A DNA stretch of 64,000 nucleotides from Hexactinellida sp. DTS-2022. Its lineage: Eukaryota > Porifera > Hexactinellida. The translations under genes and the position numbers were made by a program. Where the stretch lies: assembly GCA_028753945.1 (NCBI GenBank), contig JAPNXP010000011.1:3100001-3164000 (forward strand), read 5' to 3'. Shown here one piece after another: positions 1 through 10,776 of the stretch (position 1 is the stretch's first letter; every line of letters starts with the position of its first letter). Under the pieces are notes generated by a model. That model did no database searches and was not told the DNA's origin. It saw only the letters and a program-made list of their open reading frames with translations.

Positions 1-154
1 GCAAAATATGTTATGCATTACTATTTAATAGTCATGTCAACCCACTCATTTATATATATTTACTAATTATCCGTGAACTGACTGCATATCGATAAGTTAA
101 ATAATTTATAGTTTAGTCGATAGACCCAGTGACCTACCCTATTCGGAGTTTTTT

Positions 155-272
155 ACTGTGCCGACTATACTATAGTATAGTGGCCCAGTTCTAATCTTAC
201 TGCCTTTAATATTATTACTGTGCCGACTATACTATAGTATAGTGGCCCAGTATTGGAATCACTGCCTTTATT
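155..272. repeat. Direct repeats carrying a perfect 18-bp palindrome
   Basis: Two adjacent copies of a roughly 58-bp unit contain the perfect palindrome ACTATACTATAGTATAGT, flanked by CTGTGCCG and GGCCCAG. A third copy lies at 1722-1782, at the start of the next 1.5 kb unit. Function is unknown. It may be a tiny foldback element or a structural motif of the larger repeat. Confidence 0.7.
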
Positions 273-1586
273 ATTATTTATATTATTATTTTTTCTCCGT
301 AGACGGTGCCCTGGCCAGAGCTTTATGGTTGATGGGCTGAAACTTGGCATGTAGGTTCGGAGTCGACGTCTAATTTGCACCTGGGGTTACGATTTTTTAT
401 TAACAAATTTTTGACACATCTTTAACACCTTTCAAATTTTGTCTGGTCCATAACTCAAAAGTTGTTTTACTAAACCCCCAAATTTTATTTCACATTTGGA
501 CTCGCCATAAAATTCTGCGTCTGATGGGACAAGAAAGTTTCGCATAAAGGGTTTAATTTCTGCCATAAATGGGGCTTTAAACTTCTTTGTTTACTCACAC
601 TTCAATTTCAGTAAAACTGTGAAATCTAATTCCATTGTTTCAACTTGTAATAATTATATTGATTTAACTTGTTAAATCTTACTCTATTGATTCAACTTGA
701 GATAATTAAATTGATTCAACTTATAAATTCCAGCTGGCTTCTATTTAATTGTAGCATTACTATACAATGGATTAAATTAAATTAATTTATATAAGGAATT
801 TGTTGACTTTACTCAACTCACCGTGGATAACATTGCTAAAATAAATAACTAATAATTTTATTTATTATCAATAAGTAATGAATGAATGGCATTTAACTAA
901 AGATGGTTTATGATAGAACCGTTAAGATTTTACATTCCACAACAACGACAGATTAAGTGATTATATTTATTTCGGCGAGAATATTCTTTTTGCACAATTA
1001 ATGTACTGACGTAATTTATTATAATTAATTCCTTTTGTATTTAACTTATAAAATTTTCCAATTGGATTATTGGGGTTAGCGAGTGCGCTGAATTCAAATA
1101 TGATAGTGAAATTCGATTTAAATTAATAATAAGTGCAAATAATTGAACTTTATTTATTTTGCTGTACATAATAATGGTGTTAAATTATTAATTTATTAAT
1201 TAAATATTTATACTAATTAGGTAAATTTCATTAATCTCAGAGATGATACAAGATAGAGACAAACTTTCAATTTATCAATTGGTCCTTATGCCAGGTACCA
1301 CCTATACAAGTGGATCTTGACACCTTGAGGTGATGATGACATCGTCAAAAAAATGTATTTTACAATTTTGTTAATTCGATATTTAAAATGGATTAGTTGA
1401 TGTTGGGTGATGACCCAACACTCACATAAAAAATGCTGAGTCATCAGCTATTATATTCTACTCAAACTTGAATATCTCTAAAATTATATGAACTAAATGG
1501 AAACTTCCACCACTCTAAGGGTCGATGCCTTCTGTGACACCTTTTTGAAATAATTTAACACCTTCATAGTGATGATGACATGGCGG

Positions 1587-1717
1587 AAAAAAAATCCAAA
1601 ATTGCAGCCTGCGCCGACAGCATGTTCTTTTGGAGGCACTATCAATAAACAACCAACAAAATATAGTGCCACCAAAGGAACATGCGTCGGCACAGGCTGC
1701 AATTTTGGATTTTTTTA
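1587..1717. mobile_element. Foldback MITE, about 130 bp, copy 1
   Basis: This is an almost complete inverted repeat. The left arm begins AAATCCAAAATTGCAGCC and the right arm is its reverse complement, around a short loop. The same element sits at 3083-3208 and 3930-4060, each time at the end of a 1.5 kb unit. Short runs of A and T flank it, so no clear target duplication can be read. Confidence 0.8.
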
Positions 1718-3082
1718 TTATTACTGTGCCGACTATACTATAGTATAGTGGCCCAGTATTAGAATCACTGCCTTTATTATTTTTATTATTTTTTCTCCGT
1801 AGACGGTGCCCTGGCCAGAGCTTTATAGTTGATGGGCTTAAACTTGGCATGTAGGTGCGATGGTACCGTCTAATTTGCACCTGGGGTTACGATTTTTGAT
1901 TAAGAAATTTTTGACACATCTTTAACACCTTTCAAATATTGTCTGGTCCATAACTCAAAAATTGTTTTACTAAACCCCCAAATTTTATTTCATATTTGGA
2001 TTCACCATAAAGTTCTGCGTCTGATGGGTATAGAAGATTTTCAATAAATGGTTTAATTTCTGCCATAAATGGGGGTTGAAATTTCTTTGTTTACTCACAC
2101 TTCAATTTCAGTAAAAGTGTTAAATCTAATTCCATTGTTTCAACTTGTAATAATTATATTGATTTAACTTGTTAAATCCTACTCTAGTGATTCAACTTGC
2201 GATAATTAAATTGATTCAACTTATAAATTCCAGCTGGCTTCTATTTAATTGTAGTATTACTATACAATGGATTAAATAAAATATAATGATATAAGGAATT
2301 TGTTGACTAAACTCAAATCACCGTGGATAACATTGCTAAAATAAATAACAAATAATATAACTTATTATCAATACATAATGAATGAATGGCATTAAACTCA
2401 AGATGGTTTATGATAGAACTGTTAAGATTTTACATTCCACAACTACGACAGATTAAGTGATTATATTTATTTCGGCGAGAATATTCTTGCACAATTAATG
2501 TACTGACTCAATTAATTATAATTAATTCCTTTTGTATTTAACTTATAGACGGTTCCAATTGGATTATTGGGGTTATCGAGTGCGCTGAATTCAAATATGA
2601 TAGTGAAATTCGATTTAAATTAATAATAAGTGCAAATAATTGAACTTTATTTATTTTGCTGTACATAATAATGATGTTAAATTATTAATTTATTAATTAA
2701 ATATTTATACTAATTAGCTAAATTTCATTAATCTCAGAGATGATACAAGATAGAAACAAACTTTCAATTTATCAATTGGTCCTTATGCCACGTACCACCT
2801 ATACAAGTGAGTCTTGACACCTTGAGGTGATGATGACATCGTCAAAAAAATGTGTTTTTACAATTTTGTGAATTCGATATTTAAAATGGGTTATTTGAAG
2901 TTGGGTGAAGACCCAACACTCACATAAAAAATGCTGAGTCATCAGCTATTATATTCTACTAAAACTTGAATATCTCTAAAATGAAGTGAACTAAATGGAA
3001 ACTTCCGCCACTCTAAGGGTCGATGCCTTCTGTAACACCTTTTGATATATTTTAACACCTTCATAGTGATGATGACATGGCG

Positions 3083-3208
3083 AAAAAAAATCCAAAATTG
3101 CAGCTGTGCTGACAGCATGTCCCATTGGAGGCACTATCAATAAACCACCACCAAAATATAGTGCCACCAAAGGAACATGCGTCGGCACAGCTGCAATTTT
3201 GGAATTTT
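3083..3208. mobile_element. Foldback MITE, copy 2
   Basis: Same inverted-repeat element as at 1587-1717, with small differences in both arms. It closes the second repeat unit. Confidence 0.8.
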
Positions 3209-3929
3209 ATTATTATTTTCTCCGTAGACGGTGCCCTGGCCACACCTCGATACATTGAGGGCTGAAACTTGGCATGTAGTTGCGGAGGGACTGTCTAATT
3301 TGCACCTGGGGTTACGAATTTTTATTAAGAAATTTTTGACACATCTTTAACACCTTTCAAAATTTGTCTGGTCCATAACTCAAAATATGTTTTAATAAAC
3401 CCCAAAATTTTATTTCATATTTAGATTCATCTTAAAATTCTGCGTCTGATGGGAGAAGAAAATTTGTTAAAATTGGTTTAATTTCTGCCATAATTGGGAG
3501 TTGAAATTCCTTTGTTTACTCAACATTTCAATTTCAATAAAACTGTGAAATCTAATTTCATTGTTTCAACTTGTAATAATTATATTGATTTAACTTGTTT
3601 AATCTTTCACTATTGTTTCAACTTGCGATAATTAAATTGATTCATCTCATAAATTCCAGCTGGCTTCCATTTAATTGTAGTATTACTATACAATGGATTA
3701 AATAAAATATAATAATATAAGGAATTTGTTGACAAAACTCAAATCACCGTGGATAACATTGCTAAAATAAATAACTAATAATATAATTCATTATCAATCA
3801 TAATGAATGAATGGCATTAAACTCAAGATGGTTTATGATAGAAACAAACTTTCAAATTTATCTACCGTTCCTTGGACTCGGACTAAATAACAAATGCTTC
3901 TTCACACCTTGGGCGTTGATGACTTGTCG

Positions 3930-4060
3930 AAAAAAAATCCAAAATTGCAGCCTGCGCCGACAGCATGTTCCTTTGGAGGCACTATCAATAAACCACCATC
4001 AAGATATAGTGCCACCAAAGGAATATGCGTCGGCACAGGCTGCAATTTTTGATTTTTTTC
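3930..4060. mobile_element. Foldback MITE, copy 3
   Basis: Third copy, closing the shortened third unit. Its right edge is a T-run followed by CTCTCAAG, which could serve as a splice acceptor for the open stretch that follows. Confidence 0.8.
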
Positions 4061-4061
4061 T

Positions 4062-4196
4062 CTCAAGGTAGATGGTACAAATGTAAAGTGATTAGTGATA
4101 ATTTAAAACGACTACAAAATCACAGGAAACGTTGTATTTCTGTAAGCAGTACTACCCAACGAGGATCTGATTTGTTATTTGAACCGTCGCTCTCTA
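4062..4196 (+). CDS. Possible host exon fragment, interrupted by the next element
   Basis: An open frame starts after the pyrimidine-rich CTCTCAAG and runs to 4196, where the foldback element at 4197-7612 is inserted at a TA. The predicted peptide includes WYKCKVISDNLKRLQNHRKR followed by Cys, which resembles the second half of a C2H2/C2HC zinc finger, then a serine-rich stretch. With the element and one TA removed, the frame stays open from 7613 to about 7672, where ACG/GTAAAG could be a donor site. No homologue is recognised, the stretch is short, and chance openness cannot be excluded. Confidence 0.25.
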
Positions 4197-4783
4197 GTCA
4201 GGTCGCTTAACATCGATTTCGGGAAACGCTGGACAAATGCACCAAATTTTCATACGTAATCTTTATGACCCTGGCATCAAACTTTTCCGCGGCCCCACGA
4301 CGAACGGATACATTTTCGATGTTATCTTGGACTTTTAAAATTGCGGCTCTCTACTAAATCGCCGGTATAACCCCGAACGGCAACTTTCCAAAATCAACTC
4401 TGGTCTACTTTTAAAGACCAGATTCGTTGTACACATGAAATTCCCCGTCGATTAAGGGGTTACTTGCCCATAGTTTATCCCTAGCAACGCAATAATATCT
4501 CAGGAATGTGACAACATTCCTTTCTCAAAATTTGTCCTAAACCTATCGAGTGACCCCTTGTTCGTCTCCCAACAGCTATCTGAGTCTAGTTATAAACATA
4601 GTGACACTCTAAATCGTTATTTGATGCTGTTTACGACAATTTCCTTAGTTATTATTACTCTAATAGTCCACCAGTGGGTAAAATGACCCAGGTGGACTAT
4701 TAGAGAACATGGACCATTCAAGAATTTAGCCTTAAGTAACATCAAATATACATAATATACTAACAACGTTATAGTTAAAGTTT

Positions 4784-5512
4784 AGTAGAACTCGGTTAAG
4801 AGGTACCACCCTGGGAAACAAGAAAGGTACGTACTAACTGAGGTCGAAATACTGACTTGTTTGATGGTATAAATACGATGTAGGCAGGGGTTTATCTAGA
4901 TGCCTGGCCGGCACTTTTAGGTGCCGGCCAGGCATCAGATGTAGTGAAAAAGTGCTTGAATTGCGATTCAATTTAGGTGCCGGGTTGGCACTTAATTAGG
5001 TGCTGGGCGTATTGCTAGATTTTCTGGTCCAGAAATGCTTTTTGGATAAACAACTGTTTGTGCACCGTTGCAATTTACCTAATTAAAATGGTGCCGCATC
5101 ATTGAATTTTACTAATTATGTATCATGGCTAATACCTTTTGGGTGCCGGAAATTTATGTATCCATAATAAAGTGCCAACGACGAAAATCCTAGATAAGCC
5201 CCTGGATGTAGGGTATTCAAGTCTTAATTAACATACTTAATACTTAACGATGAGATTAAACTATTTAGTTTTAACCTACTCACTTAAACCAATTACTAAC
5301 TGAGTTTTGCTAATAGTTTTCTAGAGTACGTACTAACCGATTTAAAATACAAGTATATTTATTTACTTGGGAATAGAAATTGGTACGTCTTATCAGAGGT
5401 ACGTCATATCTGAGTACGTATTAACCGAATCATTTATAGTGGATCAGATAGGAGGAAAAATCGGCTAATAGAGTATGTAGTATCCGAATGTACGTCTTAA
5501 GGGTACTCTGTA
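4784..5512. mobile_element. pogo/Tigger-like MITE, copy 1 (interrupted)
   Basis: The left end reads AGTAGAACTCGGTTAAG and the interior has repeated GTACGT...AACCGA motifs, as in the better-preserved copies at 34191-34624 and 52027-52664. The right end near 5512 is degraded. A hAT-like MITE is inserted at 4885-5204. The pogo/Tigger assignment rests on end sequence and TA targets only. Confidence 0.6.
4885..5204. mobile_element. hAT-like MITE, 320 bp, TSD GATGTAGG
   Basis: The ends are CAGGGGTTTATCTAG and, reverse complemented, CAGGGGCTTATCTAGG, flanked by the perfect 8-bp duplication GATGTAGG at 4877-4884 and 5205-5212. Just inside the left end is a strong hairpin, GATGCCTGGCCGGCAC and its complement, around 4898-4938. 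A decayed relative lies at 27320-27890. Confidence 0.9.
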
Positions 5513-6439
5513 CTGATATTTTGACACCCGACGACCTAATGTTTTTATTGCGTTTTTGGATAGTACTAATATATCTAAGATATCCCTGAAAATATTAGAG
5601 TTCTACTATGTATATATCCTTAGTTATGAACTAGACAATGTCAATATAGGCCTAATCCATACTAGCCAAGGAATTACATAAAATTTTTATTTTAGTTTTT
5701 AGCCCGAAACATGTCAATTATAAATTATACCTGAGTCAATACTCAATGTTTTCAATCAGACCTAAATGTGCTTTTTCTTTCATCTACTCTATGTTATTGT
5801 CATTTTTGTGAAATTGGTCAAAAAAACCCCACATTTTTGCATTAAAAGTTTACTAATTCAATTTTTTTGTATTATAATGCCCTTACAACCGCGATTGAAA
5901 ACATGCGCCTACATATACTGAGCATTTTAAAAAAAGGTTTGACTTTCTAGGATAAAAATTGAATTTTTTAGATTTTTCTGCCCAAAGTGTCTTTTTGGAA
6001 AAATTTTCGAATTTAGAAATGACGTAATAGGATCGTTTCTTCTGCAAAATAATTAAAATAAAGACTATTACTGTGAAGAAATAGTCTTCTAATAATATGT
6101 TGAAAATTTCAAAAAGATTCAACAATTTTGAAAATTTTTCATATTTGGGAGATTACGTCATATTTTATTAAAAAACACCATCATTTACTGAAAATTAAGA
6201 AAAAAAAAATCATAGAAGTCAATCTCTACATCATCTAGAGTATTCCTAGTAGTAAATTATGCAATTCTGAGATTCACCATATTTGCCCAAATAGCAATAC
6301 AGGAATACCTTAAGACTCTTAACCCTACTTCATGCAGCTGCAGGAACAGTCAATTTGCTATTGATGATTTCGTGAGTGTGTAATTTGTCGGGACCTAGCA
6401 GCAATATTTCTAAAAAAAGATTTTAGAGCTTAAGTCCAG

Positions 6440-6790
6440 TATATCTATTTTAAACTCGATTGTTATTTGTTTGTTTGTGTGTTTGTCAGGATTGTATTTA
6501 GGGAATCGAAACCGTATTTCTATTTAAGATATAAACTAACTTCCAGATGTTATAATAGGTAAACAAATTAATTAAAATTCAAAATCAACCTACAAGTTAT
6601 CTTCCAACGGGTATTATTGGTAAACAAGTTAAAACTATGGGAAATGGTAGAAAGGCTTGTTATAACATCCACTACCATTTTGCATGGTAGCAAGGATGAT
6701 GAGTAAGGCCGCATAGCGGCCGTTAACTTGAGGTGTGTAGCACCGATCCGTCGGAAAGCTACCGAGACCGAAGGGCTCGTCACCATTATG
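6440..6790. mobile_element. Helitron-like segment
   Basis: It starts with a tract like other 5-prime ends here (TCGATTGTTATTTGTTTG) and ends with two small hairpins (GGCCGCATAGCGGCC and GGTGTGTAGCACC) followed by CGAGACCGAAGGGCTCGT. The same end is found at 36360. Terminal hairpins and the lack of TIRs or TSD suggest a non-autonomous Helitron, although the last bases are not a classic CTRR. Confidence 0.45.
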
Positions 6791-7614
6791 TGTTAAGTGC
6801 CCTGACTGTTTCTAGTACACTCAGTTCTCTCTAAACGTCCACTTCTCTATTTGCCCACCTTAATTAGTTTCGATGTTATTTAAGCTAACGTCCACATGGG
6901 CTCCCTAACTACAGATGGACTATTAAAGAGGAGATTTTATTACGTATTACTCACGTACAGTTCATATTCCCTAATAGTTTATATTGACTCTATATATTCT
7001 CGATTATATTTGCTAGTACTAATATACTTTAACTATAACGTATATCAGTATATTATGTATATTTGATGTTACTTAAGGCTAAATTCTTTAATGGTCCATG
7101 TTCTCTAATAGTCCACCTGGGTCCTTTACCCACTGGTGGACTAATTAGAGTAATGATAACTAAGGAAATTGTCGTAAACAGCATCAAATAACGATTTAGA
7201 GTGTCACTATATTTATAACTAGACTCAGATAGCTGTTGGGAGTCGAACAAGGGGTCACTCGATAGGTTTAGGACACTTTTTGAGAAAGGAATGTTGTCAC
7301 ATTCCTGAGATATTATTGCGTTGCATGGGATAATCTATGGGCAAGTGACCCCTTAAACGACGGTGGAATTTCATGTTACAACGAATCTGGTCTTTAAAAG
7401 TAGACCAGAGTTGATTTAGGAAAGTTGCCGTTCGGGGTAATACCGATGATTTAGCAGAGAGCCGCAATTTTACAAGTCCAAGATAACATCGAAAATGTAT
7501 CCGTTCGTCGTGGGGCCGCGGAAAAATTTGATGCCAGGGTCATATATATTACGTTTTAATAATTTGGTGCTTTTGTCCAGCGTTTCGCGAAATCGATGTT
7601 AAGCGACCTGACTA

Positions 7615-9190
7615 CTATCAAGCTTCCTAAGACAAGTCAACAACAGATGTCATCTTATACGGTAAAGACTGATTCTGCTGCTGCTATTTAGTTGCATCTT
7701 CAAATAGCCAGGTTTTTTTATTCTTGCAACATCCCGGTCAATGTAGCCGAACATAAAGAATTTAAATCTATGATTTAACAAGTAATCTTATTACTTATGG
7801 ATGTTCCTTCCACCTGCTAAATTTTTGGGCCAAGATATCACTCCTCGACAATTTATTAATCCAGTGATTGATGTGAGTAAATATTTTAGAAATCATCATG
7901 CTAATGGCCTTCTTCTTTCCGAATTTTAATCAAGGTGCTGTGAAACCACAAATCCTTGGAGCAATGTACAAGTTTGTTTAGCTTTCGGTTTCTTCATTTA
8001 TACCAAATAATTTTTTGGTAGAGGCTTTACTCTACACAAGCCATTTGGAACTTATAAATCATTGTACTTATTGTTAGATCATAATTTAGGATTAATATAT
8101 TACTCTTATATGATCTCTGATAACTAACGAATACGAATAAGTACAATGATACCCAACTACCTTGCGCGCAGCAGTGCTGTACAAAGAGCGATATCTCTCC
8201 ACTTGCTTAGCACTAGCTCATGCCTTTCATGAATTCTTGCTCACGATTTAAACTTCACGAGTGCTCAGTACTGTTATCTATCCATCAATTTATGTATAAT
8301 ACGTAGTTTATATTCCATTTAGATTATTTTTTGTCTATTTGTATATTGCTATTCCGATTTTTTTTCATTAGATTGTATCTACAGTCAGTTGTATTTATTT
8401 CATGTCTCCAACCTACCTTTCAACATACTTAAGTCACATGCTCCAATTTCCCCCTGTACATTGGTCAATATTCCTGGACCCCCCAAATTTTTCAAGCTCG
8501 TTGCGCTCGCACTACTGGTGAATGCTTGTACACTTAAACTAAAAGGAATTACAATAACAAAGCATTGCTTGTGGTTAATGCAGAATGCATAGCAAGATAT
8601 ACTTTGGTGATATTTTTTGTATTCCGGTTGACATAAACATCAAATTAATCACTTTGGAAATTGGAAAAACATTGAACTGTACAGGGAAACTGTACTTTTG
8701 ATTATAAACTGTTTATTTTCACAATACAAAAAGCTACATTATTTAGATATTATTAGACTCACAATCAATAGTTTTTCCCAATTATAAATCCCTGACGATG
8801 AAATAAATCCTTGTACGGCTGTACATAACTTCCAGAATGGTTCAAATCCCTTTACCGCTTTTATAAAACCCCGTTCGCATTAAGGGAGTAACTCAAAATG
8901 ACTCGTAAGACAGATTGGGGTTTTCATTAACATAGCACTCTCTTTTCAATAAACTTTTCAATTTATACACTTGTTAGGATTGAAATATTGGGGGATTTAA
9001 TGGTACATATTGAAAGAATGATGTAAAATACTTAAAATAAGGCTCTTCAGCCCTACTGAGCAAACTCGTTTTTAACTGTTATTTTATGACTACATCATAT
9101 AATGATTCTATAAATATTCTAAACTCAACTTGCGATTGCATACCTTTCCCATAGCATCAATTACAAAAATAGCACTATATGGGTTCATAT
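7615..9190. other. No recognisable gene; AT-rich with a MITE fragment
   Basis: An open stretch near 7800-7929 reads MFLPPAKFLGQDITPRQFIN and onward for 42 codons and is followed by GTGAGT; I do not recognise it. A fragment at 8435-8700 resembles the reverse strand of the GTACAGGGATT-rich element at 13993-14397. Nothing else could be assigned. Confidence 0.5.
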
Positions 9191-9275
9191 CATAGACTCC
9201 TTAAGTAAAGGACTGGAACGTCGCGATCTCGGGGGTTTTAACTTGAGTCTGAGAGGCTCCAATTATAAAAATTGA
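9191..9275. mobile_element. Solo end of a P-like element
   Basis: CATAGACTCCTTAAGTAAAG and the following bases match the terminus of the P-like element at 36431 (CATAGACTCCTTTAAATAAG), including the downstream CTCGGG and AACTT words. No matching right end was found nearby, so this is a fragment or a very diverged MITE. Confidence 0.55.
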
Positions 9276-9469
9276 TAAAGCATTAAGTTTCCGGTCTCCA
9301 ACTGTGATTTTTGGCATATAGGGGTAACTTTTGGCACCCGTCAACAATTTGAGGTTTTCACTCAAAATTTCTCACACCTCGACAAGTTATGACGTCATTG
9401 TCACATTTCGAGAACCCTGAAAAGTCACTTAATCGCACATAATTCCCGCACTCTAAGAGATAAAAATCT

Positions 9470-9805
9470 GAAAATTTAATAGAACATGCACATTAATGAT
9501 GCGGACACTTTGGTCACACCAGATTGCCAATATGCTTACTCATTATCACATGATGACGTAATCACTAAAATTTCACATTTTTAAATTTGACTATTTAGGC
9601 CTATTTACGCTTTATAATCAATGTTAGAAGTGTATAAACCATGCACCAACCGCGAAGCGGTTGGTTGGGTTCTGCTGCAAAGCGACCTAGCAAGCGAAGC
9701 GCATTAGTATATATAGATATACTGTAGCATCAATCTATATAGATACTAGCGTGCTTCGCGGAAGAACCCAACCACACACCAACCGCTTTGCGGTTGGTGT
9801 ATGGC
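9470..9805. mobile_element. Helitron-like 3-prime ends, arranged head to head
   Basis: 9470-9640 resembles 33300-33490 in a Helitron-like element. It is followed by the hairpin CCAACCGCGAAGCGGTTGG and AAGCGAAGCGCATTAGT. An inverted copy of this end follows within about 100 bases, ending ACCGCTTTGCGGTTGGT. GC-rich terminal hairpins just before an AGT-like end are typical of Helitrons; the inverted pairing is unusual. Confidence 0.5.
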
Positions 9806-10165
9806 TATTAAATATATATCATATGCCTATTTTATTTGTGTTACATAAGTTTATGTTTTATTATTGCTAAAAACTCTCCATTGCTCCCTACCTGATACAT
9901 TTACCTATTGATTTCACTACAATTCATAGCTTTACTATAGACACTGTTCTTAGCAACTTTTATGAATTGGGGTCAGGTTTTGCTGATCCCCGGGATTTTT
10001 CTAATGAGATTTCTTCATTATGTAAACTTTGGCTGCGCATAATTTGTTTTTTATCTAATAGAATTTGCTCAAACTTTGCAGAGCATTTAGCCATATATTA
10101 TATGCAACATTCAGGAAAGACCTCGATTTTTCGAAATATTTGGGGGTTTTTTGGTTCAGTAGGGC

Positions 10166-10170
10166 TGAAG
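10166..10170 (+). repeat. 5-bp target-site duplication TGAAG (left)
   Basis: TGAAG directly precedes the left TIR of the Transib/RAG1-like element and is repeated exactly at 13373-13377 after the right TIR. Five bases is the duplication length made by Transib and RAG transposases. Confidence 0.95.
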
Positions 10171-10195
10171 CACAGTGGGTTATTGACAGGAAGTA
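10171..10195 (+). promoter_or_regulatory. Left TIR with heptamer and subterminal GGAAGT motif
   Basis: CACAGTG is followed by an 11-nt spacer and then GGAAGTA at 10189-10195. The right end has GGAAGT twice, 9 and 20 nt after its heptamer. These may be transposase-binding words; this is inference from repetition only. No canonical RSS nonamer is seen. Confidence 0.5.
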
Positions 10196-10776
10196 TGGTC
10201 AAATTTTCATGTTCTCAAATACCCCTAAAACTTGCTATTGTATTCAGCATAGTCTAAAACCTAGGTAGCTTTAATTTCAGGTAATAATTCCAAATATAAT
10301 GAGAAATAGAGAGCATCAAATCATGGATTTTTAAGTATTGTATTATTGAAATTTTGCAGTTTCATAATATCGCTTCACATCATGCTCTTGTTCTCAGTAG
10401 GCTTCTATCAGAATGAGTTAAGACTTTTAGTACATGTAATTATACCTTGGATCATCCTAAAACAGTTGTATACTAAATATAGATTGGAATAATTATTGGT
10501 CTAATCTGCCATAAAAATAGTTTTCGCTGTAATTGTCCGGATGCATATGTTCGGACAGTTGATGGTGAATAAACTTATGGTGGTGCGAGGTGGTGTCTAT
10601 CCAGACCGATTTTTATTTATACCTTACATAATTATCTTGTGATTTAACCACTATCCAGCCCCGCACAACACCGCGCAAGTGAAAATATTTATATAATTTG
10701 GATGATAACTTTCATTATTTATACAAATTTGTGTAATTTACTTGTTGAATAACATTGTAGCATTTATTCTTCTTAA

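Larger units (their letters stand above)
1..4061. repeat. Three tandem copies of a 1.4-1.5 kb AT-rich repeat unit
   Basis: The phrase TTTTCTCCGTAGACGGTGCC recurs near 293, 1793 and 3217 and is followed each time by the same roughly 1.3 kb of sequence. Each unit ends at a small foldback element. Unit 3 is shorter: it jumps at GATAGAA near 3838 past about 340 bases present in unit 2, and again at a GATGAC repeat near 3920, as expected for deletions between short direct repeats. No coding capacity is visible; the reading frames in it come from repeat sequence. A diverged piece of the same family lies near 23185-23270. Confidence 0.85.
4197..7612. mobile_element. Long-TIR (about 560 bp) foldback element, TA target
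   Basis: The left arm starts GTCAGGTCGCTTAACATCG at 4197 and runs to about 4755. The right arm, about 7043-7612, is its reverse complement, with scattered mismatches that suggest some age. Both ends abut TA (4195-4196 and 7613-7614). The interior holds a pogo-like MITE, a hAT-like MITE nested in it, and a Helitron-like segment. No transposase was found, so the superfamily is unknown; the TA target fits Tc1/mariner-type elements. Confidence 0.8.

Noticed and set aside
9967..10268. Overlapping frames ending near the left end of the Transib-like element
   Set aside because: They cross the element boundary without splice sites and show no motif.
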